64,000 bases of DNA from Kibdelosporangium banguiense (GTDB lineage: Bacteria > Actinomycetota > Actinomycetes > Mycobacteriales > Pseudonocardiaceae): assembly GCF_017876405.1 (NCBI RefSeq), contig NZ_JAGINW010000001.1:2121203-2185202 (forward strand). Direction: 5' to 3'. The notes beneath the pieces are model-generated. The model saw nothing but the letters and a program-made list of their open reading frames with translations. It was not told the origin of the DNA and did not search any database. Each line of letters starts with the position of its first letter. The stretch's first letter is position 1. Positions 44,501-52,030 of this stretch are shown piece after piece. The position numbers and the translations under genes are program-made.

Positions 44501-45988
44501 TGGCACTACAACGCGAACGATCAACCAGTCGCGTTGCACACCGCCGGCCGCACGCTGCAGTTCAGCTACGACGCGGCCGGGCGGGAAGTCGCACGTCACC
44601 TGGGCGGCGCCGTGTCGCTCGCGCAGTCGTGGGACGCCGGCCACCGGTTGCTCCGTCAGACAATCGCCACACACGCGGGGCAGCCCGTGCAGCAACGCGC
44701 GTATCACTATCGACCTGACGGCAATCTCGCTCGCGTCGATGACCAGCTCGGCGGATCGCGCCGATTCGAACTCGACAGGTCCGGCCGGGTCACTGCCGTA
44801 CATGGCGCGCGATGGACCGAGCGGTACGCGTATGACACGGCAGGCAACGTCACAACTGCCACACCGGGTCCGCGCGAGTACGCAGGCACGCTGGTTCGGC
44901 GCGCAGGCAACGTTTACTACCAGCACGATGCCCAGGGACGCGTCATACTGCGCAATTCGCGTTCGTTGTCAGGCAAAACGCAAGCGTGGACATACACCTG
45001 GGATGCGGATGACCGCCTGACCGGAGTGACCACACCGGACGGAACCCGTTGGCGGTATGCCTACGACCCGGCTGGCCGCCGGATCGCGAAGAAGCGGCTC
45101 GCCGAGACGGGGGTCGAGGTCGTCGAACAGATCGATTTCACCTGGGACGGCTCGGTGCTGGCCGAGCAGACCCAGTCAGGCCGGGCAGTGACCTGGGACT
45201 TCGAACCGGGCAGCATGCGTGCGGTCAGCCAGCTCGAGCGGGCTCAGGATTCGCAGGCATGGATCGACCGGCAGTTCTATGCCATCGTGACGGATTTGAT
45301 CGGCACGCCGACGGAAATGCTCGATCCGGACGGCGGGCTGGCCTGGCGATCGCAGACGAACCTCTGGGGCGCCGCGCTGGCCGAACTCAGCGGCGGGCCG
45401 TCCTGCCCGCTGCGCTTTCCCGGCCAGTACCACGACCCTGAAACCGGTCAGCATTACAACTATCACCGTTACTACGACCCGGTCGCCGGCCAGTATCTCA
45501 GCAGCGATCCACTCGGACTGAGCGCCGGGCCGAATTCATACGCCTACGTCAGCAATCCGACTCGGCAGTACGACCCATTCGGCCTGACAGCCTGCGAGCG
45601 AGCCAAACGGCTTGCGAACCGGACCACCGAGAACGCCCGCAACGGCCGGGTCCGGGAAACTCCCGACTATCACGGAAGGCTGTCCAGAGAGCGCGAACTG
45701 GAAATCCTGTCGAATCCCGACGCTGTCTACCATTCGACCGGCACAGGCGGCCGTTTTATTTTCCGCCAGGGTGAGGACGTCGTCATCACCCAGGGACCCG
45801 GCAGCCAGGCGGGCCAGCTCGTGACCAGCTACGGCCCGTCCGGTCCGCGCGGGGACAGCGGCGCGGCGATCTTCGGCGGTTCACCGAGTGATCCCGGATT
45901 GCCCGTCACGCATGAGCAGATTGTCAATGGTACGGTTCCCACCCCGTCTGGTGACACGCTGCCGCCGGCCGTCCAGATTCTTCCTTAG
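41579..45988 (+). CDS. RHS-repeat polymorphic toxin with type VII-like N-terminus
   Basis: A 1469-residue protein. Residues 1-255 are helical, with a WxG motif (GGWTGQSADTYRG, Trp125) like WXG100/LXG delivery domains. Residues 256-325 are a Ser/Thr/Pro linker. A DUF6531-type start (CKDDPIDIASGEMIL) leads into some 900 residues of RHS/YD repeats (many YDxxGR, RYxYD). The RHS core closes with GQHYNYHRYYDPVAGQYLSSDPLGL and DPFGL near 1336. The last 133 residues form the variable toxin tip, not recognised. The tip contains GGRFIFRQGEDVVITQG and QLVTSYGPSGPRGDSGAAIFGG. A candidate immunity gene follows 11 bp later. Confidence 0.9.
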   Translation: MSDGNPLVATAQSDTTAVTGIGIAESSVDLANGISNGDWVEAGLGAVGVGLEVLSMVIDPIGTIASYGVSWLIEHVQPLKEALDWFAGDPPVIRSFSETWANIAAEVGKVAADYGNEAKAGTGGWTGQSADTYRGKAAETADAISGAGALADGISAGVMIMGEVVAAVREIVRDLVAEVVGKLITWALEAVATLGLGTPVIVAQATAAISKVVNKIADLVRKLVKTIGNVTPRIRKVIDKLDEIIAKLGKLGRKGDAPSSSTTPSSSASAPDGVRSPDTPGTSTTPSGTDTPDVTSPDGTTSPSGTKSSDEPNMRQETSTDPQGKAREENNRVCKDDPIDIASGEMILPQTDVDLAGVLPLVLRRTHVSTYRVGRTFGRSWASTLDQRLEADANGVYFAAEDGMQLKYPAPLNGTSVLPAYGPRWPLDHVPDGGYTITNPETGLVRHFGPTTAGALPIQAISDRNGNRIVFHYDDEGVLTDVRHSGGYHLRVETTDRLVVAIHLVRPAAPEVTLVRYRYDEALRLSEVVNSSGSALRFEYDSSDRIVQWVDRNEMWYRYTYDEHGRCVRTQGGDGFLNGTFAYQPGRTVWTDSHGHDTVFHLNDYRQVVREVDQLGAVTLSEWDRYDRLLARTDPLGRTTRYDYDGSGDLIAIVRPDSEQTSISYNSLRLPTRIVDPDGGVWLQSYDQKGNLTSVTDPSGAVTQRIHDARGNIAEVVDALGNRGRIVCDAAGLPVALTDPMGGITRYVRDPFGRIGQIIDPVGGVTRLNWTVEGRLVSRTLPDGGTERWRYDGEGNVVEHVDAVGQVTRTTYVGFDQPSSKTGPDGGRLQFAYDTELRLVSVTNPQGLIWRYEYDAAGRLVRETDFNGRVIAYRHDAAGQVVERANGAGEVTTFTRDALGQIVEKRSGESLTTFAYDKAGRVVRATNSDADVTFERDALGRVLAETTNGRTVRSTYDLTGRRITRQTPTGVRSTWHYNANDQPVALHTAGRTLQFSYDAAGREVARHLGGAVSLAQSWDAGHRLLRQTIATHAGQPVQQRAYHYRPDGNLARVDDQLGGSRRFELDRSGRVTAVHGARWTERYAYDTAGNVTTATPGPREYAGTLVRRAGNVYYQHDAQGRVILRNSRSLSGKTQAWTYTWDADDRLTGVTTPDGTRWRYAYDPAGRRIAKKRLAETGVEVVEQIDFTWDGSVLAEQTQSGRAVTWDFEPGSMRAVSQLERAQDSQAWIDRQFYAIVTDLIGTPTEMLDPDGGLAWRSQTNLWGAALAELSGGPSCPLRFPGQYHDPETGQHYNYHRYYDPVAGQYLSSDPLGLSAGPNSYAYVSNPTRQYDPFGLTACERAKRLANRTTENARNGRVRETPDYHGRLSRERELEILSNPDAVYHSTGTGGRFIFRQGEDVVITQGPGSQAGQLVTSYGPSGPRGDSGAAIFGGSPSDPGLPVTHEQIVNGTVPTPSGDTLPPAVQILP

Positions 45989-45999
45989 GGCGCACACCA

Positions 46000-46722
46000 A
46001 TGTCACATATGCCACCAATCGAAGTAGTCGAGGGTGACCCGCTGCCACTGACACCGCGCTTGGCAATCCTCGGGCTCACTCTGGACGTCGGGCCGTATAC
46101 GAGCCCGGAAGAACACGAACGCCATGTGCTGGCGACAATCGGCAGCGGCAACTGGCATCCCTCGGAATACGACGAGTTCCGATTCGACCGCGCAACGGGC
46201 CTGCTGAGCAGTCTTCGGCTGCACATACCTGAGCGAAACGCACAAACAGATTCCTGGCGTGCCGCTCCGGTTCTGCAGGGCACGATCGGCCTGAAAGACC
46301 TGGTTTCTTTCACGATGAATCCTTGCGTGACACGGCATGCCACCTTGACCGAGCTGACTTGCCTGTACTCAGCCGATCCGCTGCCGGAGATCACTCGCGT
46401 GCGAGTGGCACCGAACGTCGACCTGCTGGTGTCCGGGGACCGGTTGCACGGCTGGACTTTGCGTGAACCGGAGCGATTCCTGGTCTCCGGCCGGGAATTC
46501 CCCCAGACCGGCGCAGCCGATCCTGGCCTCGCGGCTCTGCTGAAGGACTACTTCGACCTGGTGGCGGACCCCGCGATCGAACGGATCGAGGACCAGGATC
46601 CGGACATGCTCAAAGCCCTGCGCGATCTCGCCGATCGGATTCGCTCCCGCAATGGCGTGCCCGAACGCCGCGAGGCCCTGCTGGCCAAGGTCAACGACAT
46701 CATCGACTTCTTCTACGACTGA
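46000..46722 (+). CDS. Candidate immunity protein for the RHS toxin
   Basis: A 240-residue soluble, acidic protein with no recognised domain, 11 bp after the toxin stop on the same strand. Segments such as RLAILGLTLDVGPYTSPEEHERHVLATIG, FDRATGLLSSLRLHIPE and a helical C-terminus (LKALRDLADRIRSRNG, ALLAKVNDIIDFFYD) can be seen. A cytoplasmic location is expected, as there is no signal peptide. The role is inferred from position only. ATG 46000 is used; ATG 46009 is an alternative. Confidence 0.7.
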   Translation: MSHMPPIEVVEGDPLPLTPRLAILGLTLDVGPYTSPEEHERHVLATIGSGNWHPSEYDEFRFDRATGLLSSLRLHIPERNAQTDSWRAAPVLQGTIGLKDLVSFTMNPCVTRHATLTELTCLYSADPLPEITRVRVAPNVDLLVSGDRLHGWTLREPERFLVSGREFPQTGAADPGLAALLKDYFDLVADPAIERIEDQDPDMLKALRDLADRIRSRNGVPERREALLAKVNDIIDFFYD

Positions 46723-46732
46723 GCGTCCGGGG

Positions 46733-46951
46733 TCATTGGTACTCCCATTGGAGGTCGAGAGCGCGCGTGTTGCCGTAGCGGGCGAGGGCTTCTTCGGCTG
46801 AATTGTGGACGCCGAACATTGTGCGGTGGGTGAGCGGATCGCGGCGGTAAACGATGGCCTCGACGTCGTCGTCGGTGGCGATCTCCATGCCCCAGGCAAA
46901 GATCTTGTCGGGGTCCTCGGCGCTGACGAGAGTGAACAGCTGAGCTTCCAT
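46733..46951 (-). CDS. Small hypothetical protein
   Basis: A 72-residue protein beginning MEAQLFTLVSAEDPDKIFAWGMEIATDDD. No family is recognised; the content is that of a small alpha/beta cytoplasmic protein. It is convergent with the immunity gene (10-bp gap) and divergent from the DUF5753 regulator 59 bp away. Codon use and good Asp/Glu content support a real gene. Confidence 0.6.
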   Translation of the reverse strand: MEAQLFTLVSAEDPDKIFAWGMEIATDDDVEAIVYRRDPLTHRTMFGVHNSAEEALARYGNTRALDLQWEYQ

Positions 46952-47010
46952 GGGTAGTACTATCCACATGGGACGCATAGCACCGGGATTCCCAGTCCTG
47001 GAAGGGCTAA

Positions 47011-47877
47011 GTGCACACTGGTTTTGTGGCCAATCCACCTCGGGCTTCGTACCTGTGTCGCAAGGTCGGCGCGAAACTGCGCAGGTTGCGCGAGCAGTCC
47101 GGGCACACGCTGAAGTCGGCGGCGCCCCTGCTCGACAAAACACGCAGTGCGCTGCACAGAGTCGAAACCGGCGAGACCAGGCCGAACGTGCATTTGGTCA
47201 AGTCCATGATGGACCTGTACGACCAATACGATCCGCATCTGCTCGATGAGGTACGAAGAGCCCTGCAACCACCATGGTTCCGGGCTTTCGGCGTGAAAGG
47301 CACAGGGGCCTACCTCGCCGTGGAGACCGAAGCCACTCGAATGAGTGAATTCTCCGTGCAGTTGGTACCCGGTCTCCTGCAAACGGAGCGATACATGCGC
47401 GCATTGTTCATCTCGCGCAACTCCGATGAGGAGCACGTTGCCAAATCGGTCGCCATCAGGCTGGCCCGCCAGCGCCGCTTGACTTCAGAAGATCATCCGC
47501 TGCACTGCTGGGCGGTGATCGATGAGGCCGCGCTGCTCCGACAAATCGGTGGCACCGATGTCATGCGCGAGCAACTCCAGCATCTGGTCGCCGTCGCCGA
47601 CCTGCCCACTGTCAGGTTGCGAGTGCTGCCACTGAGCTATGGAGCGCACTATGCGATGCCCGGGGCATTCTTCATCCTGACATTCCCCGATCCAACCGAC
47701 CCTGAGTACCTGTTCATCGAGAATCTCAACGGAACCGTTCACAACGAGGAGAAGGACCAGGTCGAGAAGGGTAAAATAGCGTTCGACCAAGTCCAGTCGG
47801 CCGCACTCACCGTGGCCGACTCGGTGGCGCTGATCAAGCGAATGCTGGAGGCACAGCCGTGGACAACGCCTTACTGA
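47011..47877 (+). CDS. XRE-family regulator with DUF5753 domain
   Basis: A 288-residue regulator: HTH (VGAKLRRLREQSGHTLKSAAPLLDKTRSALHRVETG, read in pieces) followed by the DUF5753 domain (EFSVQLVPGLLQTERYMRALF; VIDEAALLRQIGG; LRVLPLSYGAHYAMPGAFFILTFPD; EYLFIENLNGTVHNE). Such WhiJ-like regulators act with a small DUF397 partner in actinomycete development and antibiotic control. GTG 47011 is used; GTG 47026 is an alternative. Overlaps the DUF397 gene by 19 bp. Confidence 0.92.
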   Translation: MHTGFVANPPRASYLCRKVGAKLRRLREQSGHTLKSAAPLLDKTRSALHRVETGETRPNVHLVKSMMDLYDQYDPHLLDEVRRALQPPWFRAFGVKGTGAYLAVETEATRMSEFSVQLVPGLLQTERYMRALFISRNSDEEHVAKSVAIRLARQRRLTSEDHPLHCWAVIDEAALLRQIGGTDVMREQLQHLVAVADLPTVRLRVLPLSYGAHYAMPGAFFILTFPDPTDPEYLFIENLNGTVHNEEKDQVEKGKIAFDQVQSAALTVADSVALIKRMLEAQPWTTPY

Positions 47878-48212
47878 GATGGCGAAAGAGCAGCTTCAGC
47901 GGCAACGCGGGTGGTGAGAACACCGGCTGCGTCGAGGTCGCACATGTCCTGTCGGCCTTGCTGACGGGCGGCCATAGCACCTCGAACTCCGGCTGTGTCG
48001 AGCCTGCTCGCAATCCGCTGACTCGGCTGAACACCCAGGACACTGACTGCATCCAGCCCGCGCGCAACCCACTGACCCAGCCACGCACCAGCGATCCCAC
48101 CTGCGTCGAGCCCGCTGCCGCCGTTCGCGACTCCAAGGCTCCCGACACCGGCATGCTCACGTTCCCCACTGCCCCTTGGGGCAGGTTTCTGCAGGCCTTG
48201 ATCAACGGCTGA
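47859..48212 (+). CDS. DUF397 protein enlarged by internal 18-residue repeats
   Basis: A 117-residue protein instead of the usual 60-70. The start (LLRWRKSSFSGNAGGENTGCVEVA) and end (AVRDSKAPDTGMLTFPTAPWGRFLQALI) are standard DUF397. Between them lies an insert of two 18-residue units beginning CVEPARNPLT and CIQPARNPLT, then CVEPA joining back to AVRDS. The Cys codons stand at 47994, 48048 and 48102, exactly 54 nt apart. It starts at a GTG inside the end of the DUF5753 regulator gene, its expected partner. Confidence 0.85.
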   Translation: MDNALLRWRKSSFSGNAGGENTGCVEVAHVLSALLTGGHSTSNSGCVEPARNPLTRLNTQDTDCIQPARNPLTQPRTSDPTCVEPAAAVRDSKAPDTGMLTFPTAPWGRFLQALING

Positions 48213-48241
48213 CCTGGGCTTACCGGAACTGTCGGTGGGTG

Positions 48242-48275
48242 CCCCTAAAGTCTCCTGTAGATCGGACTTTTGGGG
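48242..48275. promoter_or_regulatory. Inverted repeat upstream of the SWIM/MoxR/VWA operon
   Basis: CCCCTAAAGTC (48242-48252) and GACTTTTGGGG (48265-48275) are complementary at 10 of 11 positions around a 12-nt spacer, TCCTGTAGATCG. The repeat ends 10 bp before the first start codon, so it is either a hairpin in the mRNA leader or an operator around a -10-like TGTAGAT. Confidence 0.5.
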
Positions 48276-48285
48276 GTCTTGCAGC

Positions 48286-49569
48286 ATGGATGTCGACGCG
48301 GTCCTGGCTCTGGCGCCGGACAAGCAGGTCGCGACGAGCGCGGCCCGGCTCGCGGCGCCGGGCAACTGGAGCGCGCTCGGCCACGACCAGCATGTTCTGT
48401 GGGGCCTGTGCAAGGGCAGCGGCAAAAAGCCCTATCAGGTGTGCGTCGATCTGGAGGATCGCGGCACCAAGTGCACCTGCCCTTCACGCAAGTTCCCCTG
48501 CAAACACGCTGTCGCCGTCCAGGTCCTTCATGTCCGGGGCGGCACTTCCGAGGCAGAACCACCCGAATGGGTGGGCGAGTGGTTGCACAAGCGGGAGGTT
48601 CGCAAGACTCCCAAACCTCTCGACGACTCCCCCGAGGCTGTCGAGCGGCGGGCCGCTCAGCGCGAGAAGACCGCTGAGGCAAGGGATCTCGCCGTCCAGG
48701 GCGGCGTCGCCGGGCTCAGGGAGTGGCTGGCCGATGTCGCTCGCCGGGGCATCGCCGAGCTGGCCGGGCGGGATCGGGCCTGGTGGGAGGCGATCATCCG
48801 GCGCATGGTCGACGCGCAGGCCCCTGGGCTGGCCAACGCTTTGGAAGATCTCGCGGCCGTCGTCTTCTCCGGCGGGGTGAACTGGGCCGAGCGGGCCGCC
48901 GACCGGATCGGCGGGCTTCACCTGCTCGCCACGCTTGCCGCGAATCCGCCGCCTGAACTGGCCGATGTCGTGCGGATGCGACTTGGCTACACCTCGACCG
49001 AGCAGGAAGCGCTGGCTCAGCCGGCCTGGACCGACAGATGGGTTGTCCTGCTGCGTAAAGACGAAGACGACGGCCGGGTGCGGACCACTCGCCAGTGGGT
49101 CTGGGGCCGGGAACGCCGCGAATGGGTCACCGTGGTGCGTCATGCCGCAGGTGGCGCCATTGCCGGACCCGCACTTCCCAATGGGGAGTTCATGGGCAAT
49201 CTCCATCCGTACCCTGCCGGGGCTCCGCGGCGGATGGCGGTCGGCGAGCGCGAACCTTCCGTGAAGGCTCAGCCGATCGAGCTCTCGGCGACCTGGACCG
49301 ATGCTCTTGCCGGGTTGGAGCCATTGCTGCGCAAGGATCCTTGGCAACGCCTGCATCCGCTCGCCTGCCGGGAGATCCGGTTGGGCGAGGGGCTCGTCGC
49401 GGTCGACGCCGATGGGCGTGCGTTGCCTGTGGTCGACGATGTCGCGGCCGACCGTGCCCTGGCCATCCATGGTGGCCAGCCGTTCGATGCGGTCGGGCTT
49501 TGGGACGGGTGGTCCGTTCGCATCGGCGCCGCTGCCGCTCCCGGTGGTGCGCTGGAGGTGATCTCTTGA
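48286..49569 (+). CDS. SWIM zinc-finger protein
   Basis: A 427-residue protein. The SWIM finger CTCPSRKFPCKH (Cys63, Cys65, Cys72, His74) is at the N-terminus, preceded by the DUF-typical VLWGLCKGSGKKPYQVCVDL. The remaining 340 residues are helical then beta-rich with no known catalytic site. SWIM fingers bind DNA or proteins. First gene of a five-gene operon; the stop overlaps the next start (TTGA). ATG 48286 has a GGGGG 9 nt upstream. Confidence 0.88.
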   Translation: MDVDAVLALAPDKQVATSAARLAAPGNWSALGHDQHVLWGLCKGSGKKPYQVCVDLEDRGTKCTCPSRKFPCKHAVAVQVLHVRGGTSEAEPPEWVGEWLHKREVRKTPKPLDDSPEAVERRAAQREKTAEARDLAVQGGVAGLREWLADVARRGIAELAGRDRAWWEAIIRRMVDAQAPGLANALEDLAAVVFSGGVNWAERAADRIGGLHLLATLAANPPPELADVVRMRLGYTSTEQEALAQPAWTDRWVVLLRKDEDDGRVRTTRQWVWGRERREWVTVVRHAAGGAIAGPALPNGEFMGNLHPYPAGAPRRMAVGEREPSVKAQPIELSATWTDALAGLEPLLRKDPWQRLHPLACREIRLGEGLVAVDADGRALPVVDDVAADRALAIHGGQPFDAVGLWDGWSVRIGAAAAPGGALEVIS

Positions 49570-50942
49570 GCTGGGCCGAGATCACTCAGAAGCTCGTCAT
49601 CGGTTCGCCGGACACCGAGCAGTTGCTGGCCGACTGCGCCGCGTTCGGCCTGGCCAGGCGGGGTGGCCGGGTCGCGCCTGAGTCTGAGGCGGCGATGATC
49701 CCGCCCGCTCCCGCCGACAACCGGCGCGAGGCGAACGCGAAGGTCGGTGCGATCTTCAGCCAGGTCATGGCGACCGAGGACAACGAGATGCTCCGCGAGT
49801 GCTGCCTCGCGCTCGACCGTGCCGGGCTGGTCGTCCCGTATCGGCAACTGCCCGACATTCTGGCCGCCGCGACCGCGCGTTCCGTCGTGCGCGATGCGGT
49901 GACGCCCGCGCTCGGGGCACGTGGACGTTGGCTGGCACAGCGGCGCGTGGGCTGGGCTTGGGCTGCGGGCGGCCTGGACGACGGCGAGAAGATCGACATC
50001 GAGGAAGCTCTCGATCTGCCTCCCGCACAACGCAAGTCGCGTCTTGTCACCGCCCGCAAGCGGGACATCGCGGGGTTCCGTGCCTATGTCGCCGAGAACT
50101 GGACCGAGCTCAAGCGAGTCGAAGACCGCAAGCTGCTGATCGCGGCTCTGGTTGAAGGCCTCGCGTCTGAGGACGAGCCGTTGCTCGAACAGGCGCTGGA
50201 CGACCGGTCCACCAACGTCCGCGAAGAAGCCGTCGTCCTGCTGCGCAAGCTGCCGGGCTCCGCACTGTCCAAACGAGCCGAGCAAAGACTCCGCGACGGC
50301 TTGCTCGAAGAGACCATCGACCTGCATCCGGAGGGCCCGTATGAGCAGGAGCCCAACCGCGAGGAACTCCGTGATTCCCCGGTGCGCCGCACTGGTTCGG
50401 CGCGTCTGAAGGCCGATGCTTCGAGCGTTTCGCCGGACTTCTGGATCGACTGGCTTGGGCCCAAGGCGCCGCGCAAGATGCGGCTCAGTCCTTGGGGCAC
50501 AGCGCTTCTGCAGGGTCTCGCCGAGAACCTGGCTGCCGCGACCGACCCTGTCCCGTGGCTGACCGATCTGGCGTCGACGATCAGTTCGACCGCGCTGCTC
50601 GACGCGCTGGACGCGTTGCCCGCACCGACCTTGTCCCGGGTGTTGATCAAGCTTGCGGGCTCGTGGGATGCCAATGAACTCGACTACTTCTGCGGGCTGC
50701 TGCCGTCCCCGTGGCATCCGGATGTCACGCGGGTCGTGCTGGAGCGGTTCGCCGAACTCGCCGATAGAGGCTGGCGCGTCGGCCGTCCGCCTGAGGCGTT
50801 GTTACGCCGTGGCGACCTGAGAGTCCTGCATGATCACTGGCCGCGCATAGCCGCGCGCTGGCCGGTGCACGGTGCCGAAGAACTTGTCCTGCGGCTGAGA
50901 ACCGAACTCCATGAAGAAATCGAACGGAGCGAAACCCCGTGA
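49566..50942 (+). CDS. DUF5691-type helical-repeat protein
   Basis: A 458-residue protein made largely of helical repeats (LLEQALDDRSTNVREEAVVLLRKLPGSALSKRAEQRL resembles HEAT units). It begins at a TTG (LSWAEITQKLVIGSPDTEQLL) overlapping the SWIM gene stop. Position between SWIM and MoxR genes and general sequence match DUF5691. Likely a scaffold for the AAA+ ATPase. No enzymatic motif. It overlaps the ATPase gene by 4 nt. Confidence 0.75.
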   Translation: MSWAEITQKLVIGSPDTEQLLADCAAFGLARRGGRVAPESEAAMIPPAPADNRREANAKVGAIFSQVMATEDNEMLRECCLALDRAGLVVPYRQLPDILAAATARSVVRDAVTPALGARGRWLAQRRVGWAWAAGGLDDGEKIDIEEALDLPPAQRKSRLVTARKRDIAGFRAYVAENWTELKRVEDRKLLIAALVEGLASEDEPLLEQALDDRSTNVREEAVVLLRKLPGSALSKRAEQRLRDGLLEETIDLHPEGPYEQEPNREELRDSPVRRTGSARLKADASSVSPDFWIDWLGPKAPRKMRLSPWGTALLQGLAENLAAATDPVPWLTDLASTISSTALLDALDALPAPTLSRVLIKLAGSWDANELDYFCGLLPSPWHPDVTRVVLERFAELADRGWRVGRPPEALLRRGDLRVLHDHWPRIAARWPVHGAEELVLRLRTELHEEIERSETP

Positions 50943-52030
50943 CGGCAACAAACGTGCTGCGCCCCAGCGCGGAAACGCAGTACGCGGAAGAGCTGGCCGC
51001 CCTCGCCGCGAACGACGACAAGCAGCGGCCGCCGCAGTGGAAGCTGTCGCCGCAAGCAGTCGTGCGATACATCCTCGGCGGAACGTTGCCTGACGGCACG
51101 GTCATCTCCCCCAAGTATGTCGGCGAGCGTCGTCTCGTCGAGGTCGCAGTCGGCACGCTGGTGACCGACCGCGCGCTGTTGCTTGTCGGTGTGCCGGGTA
51201 CGGCCAAGTCGTGGCTGTCCGAGCACCTGTCCGCCGCGATCAGTGGCGACTCCACGCTGATCGTGCAGGGCACGGCCGGCACCAGCGAAGAAGCCGTCCG
51301 ATACGGCTGGAACTACGCGCGGCTGATCTCCGAGGGCCCGAGTGAGGCCGCTCTGGTGCCGAGCCCGGTCATGCGCGCAATGCAGACCGGCGCCGTCGCG
51401 CGTGTCGAAGAGCTGACGCGAATGCCCGCCGAGGTGCAGGACTCGTTGATCACGATCCTGTCCGAGAAGGCGTTGCCCGTGCCGGAGCTGAACATGCAGG
51501 TCCAGGCGATCGCCGGGTTCACCGTGATCGCGACGGCCAACGACCGCGACCGTGGTGTGAACCAGATGTCGTCCGCGTTGGCCCGGCGCTTCAACACCGT
51601 TGTGCTTCCGCCGCCCGCGACCGAGGACGCCGAGGTCGAGATCGTCAGCCAGCGTGCCGCGCAACTCGGCCGTGCGCTGGAACTTCCGGCCGAGCCGCCG
51701 TCGCTCGACGAGGTCCGCCGGGTTGTCCGGATCTTCCGTGAGCTGCGCGGTGGCACCACGTCCGACGGCCGCACCCAGCTCAAAAAGCCCAGCGGCAGCC
51801 TGTCCACTGCTGAGGCGATCTCGGTCGTGACCAGCGGAATGGCGTTAGCGGCCCACTTCGGTGACGGCAGTCTGGGTGCCGACGAGCTGGCGGCGGGCCT
51901 GCTCGGCGCGGTGATCAAGGACCGGGTGTCGGACACCGCGGCCTGGCAGGAGTACCTCGAAGCAGTGGTCAAGGAGCGCAAGGAATGGCGCGACCTCTAC
52001 CGGGCATGCCGGGAGCTGGACCCGGCCTGA
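50939..52030 (+). CDS. MoxR-family AAA+ ATPase
   Basis: A 363-residue AAA+ ATPase: Walker A GVPGTAKS (residues 84-91), a Walker B region reading AVARVEELTRMPAEVQDSLITIL (the usual Asp-Glu is Glu-Glu), sensor 1 VIATANDRDRG, arginine finger ALARRFNTV, and a C-terminal lid. MoxR ATPases work with VWA proteins to insert metals or remodel partners; a VWA gene ends this operon. GTGA overlap upstream and TGATG downstream. Confidence 0.93.
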   Translation: MTATNVLRPSAETQYAEELAALAANDDKQRPPQWKLSPQAVVRYILGGTLPDGTVISPKYVGERRLVEVAVGTLVTDRALLLVGVPGTAKSWLSEHLSAAISGDSTLIVQGTAGTSEEAVRYGWNYARLISEGPSEAALVPSPVMRAMQTGAVARVEELTRMPAEVQDSLITILSEKALPVPELNMQVQAIAGFTVIATANDRDRGVNQMSSALARRFNTVVLPPPATEDAEVEIVSQRAAQLGRALELPAEPPSLDEVRRVVRIFRELRGGTTSDGRTQLKKPSGSLSTAEAISVVTSGMALAAHFGDGSLGADELAAGLLGAVIKDRVSDTAAWQEYLEAVVKERKEWRDLYRACRELDPA

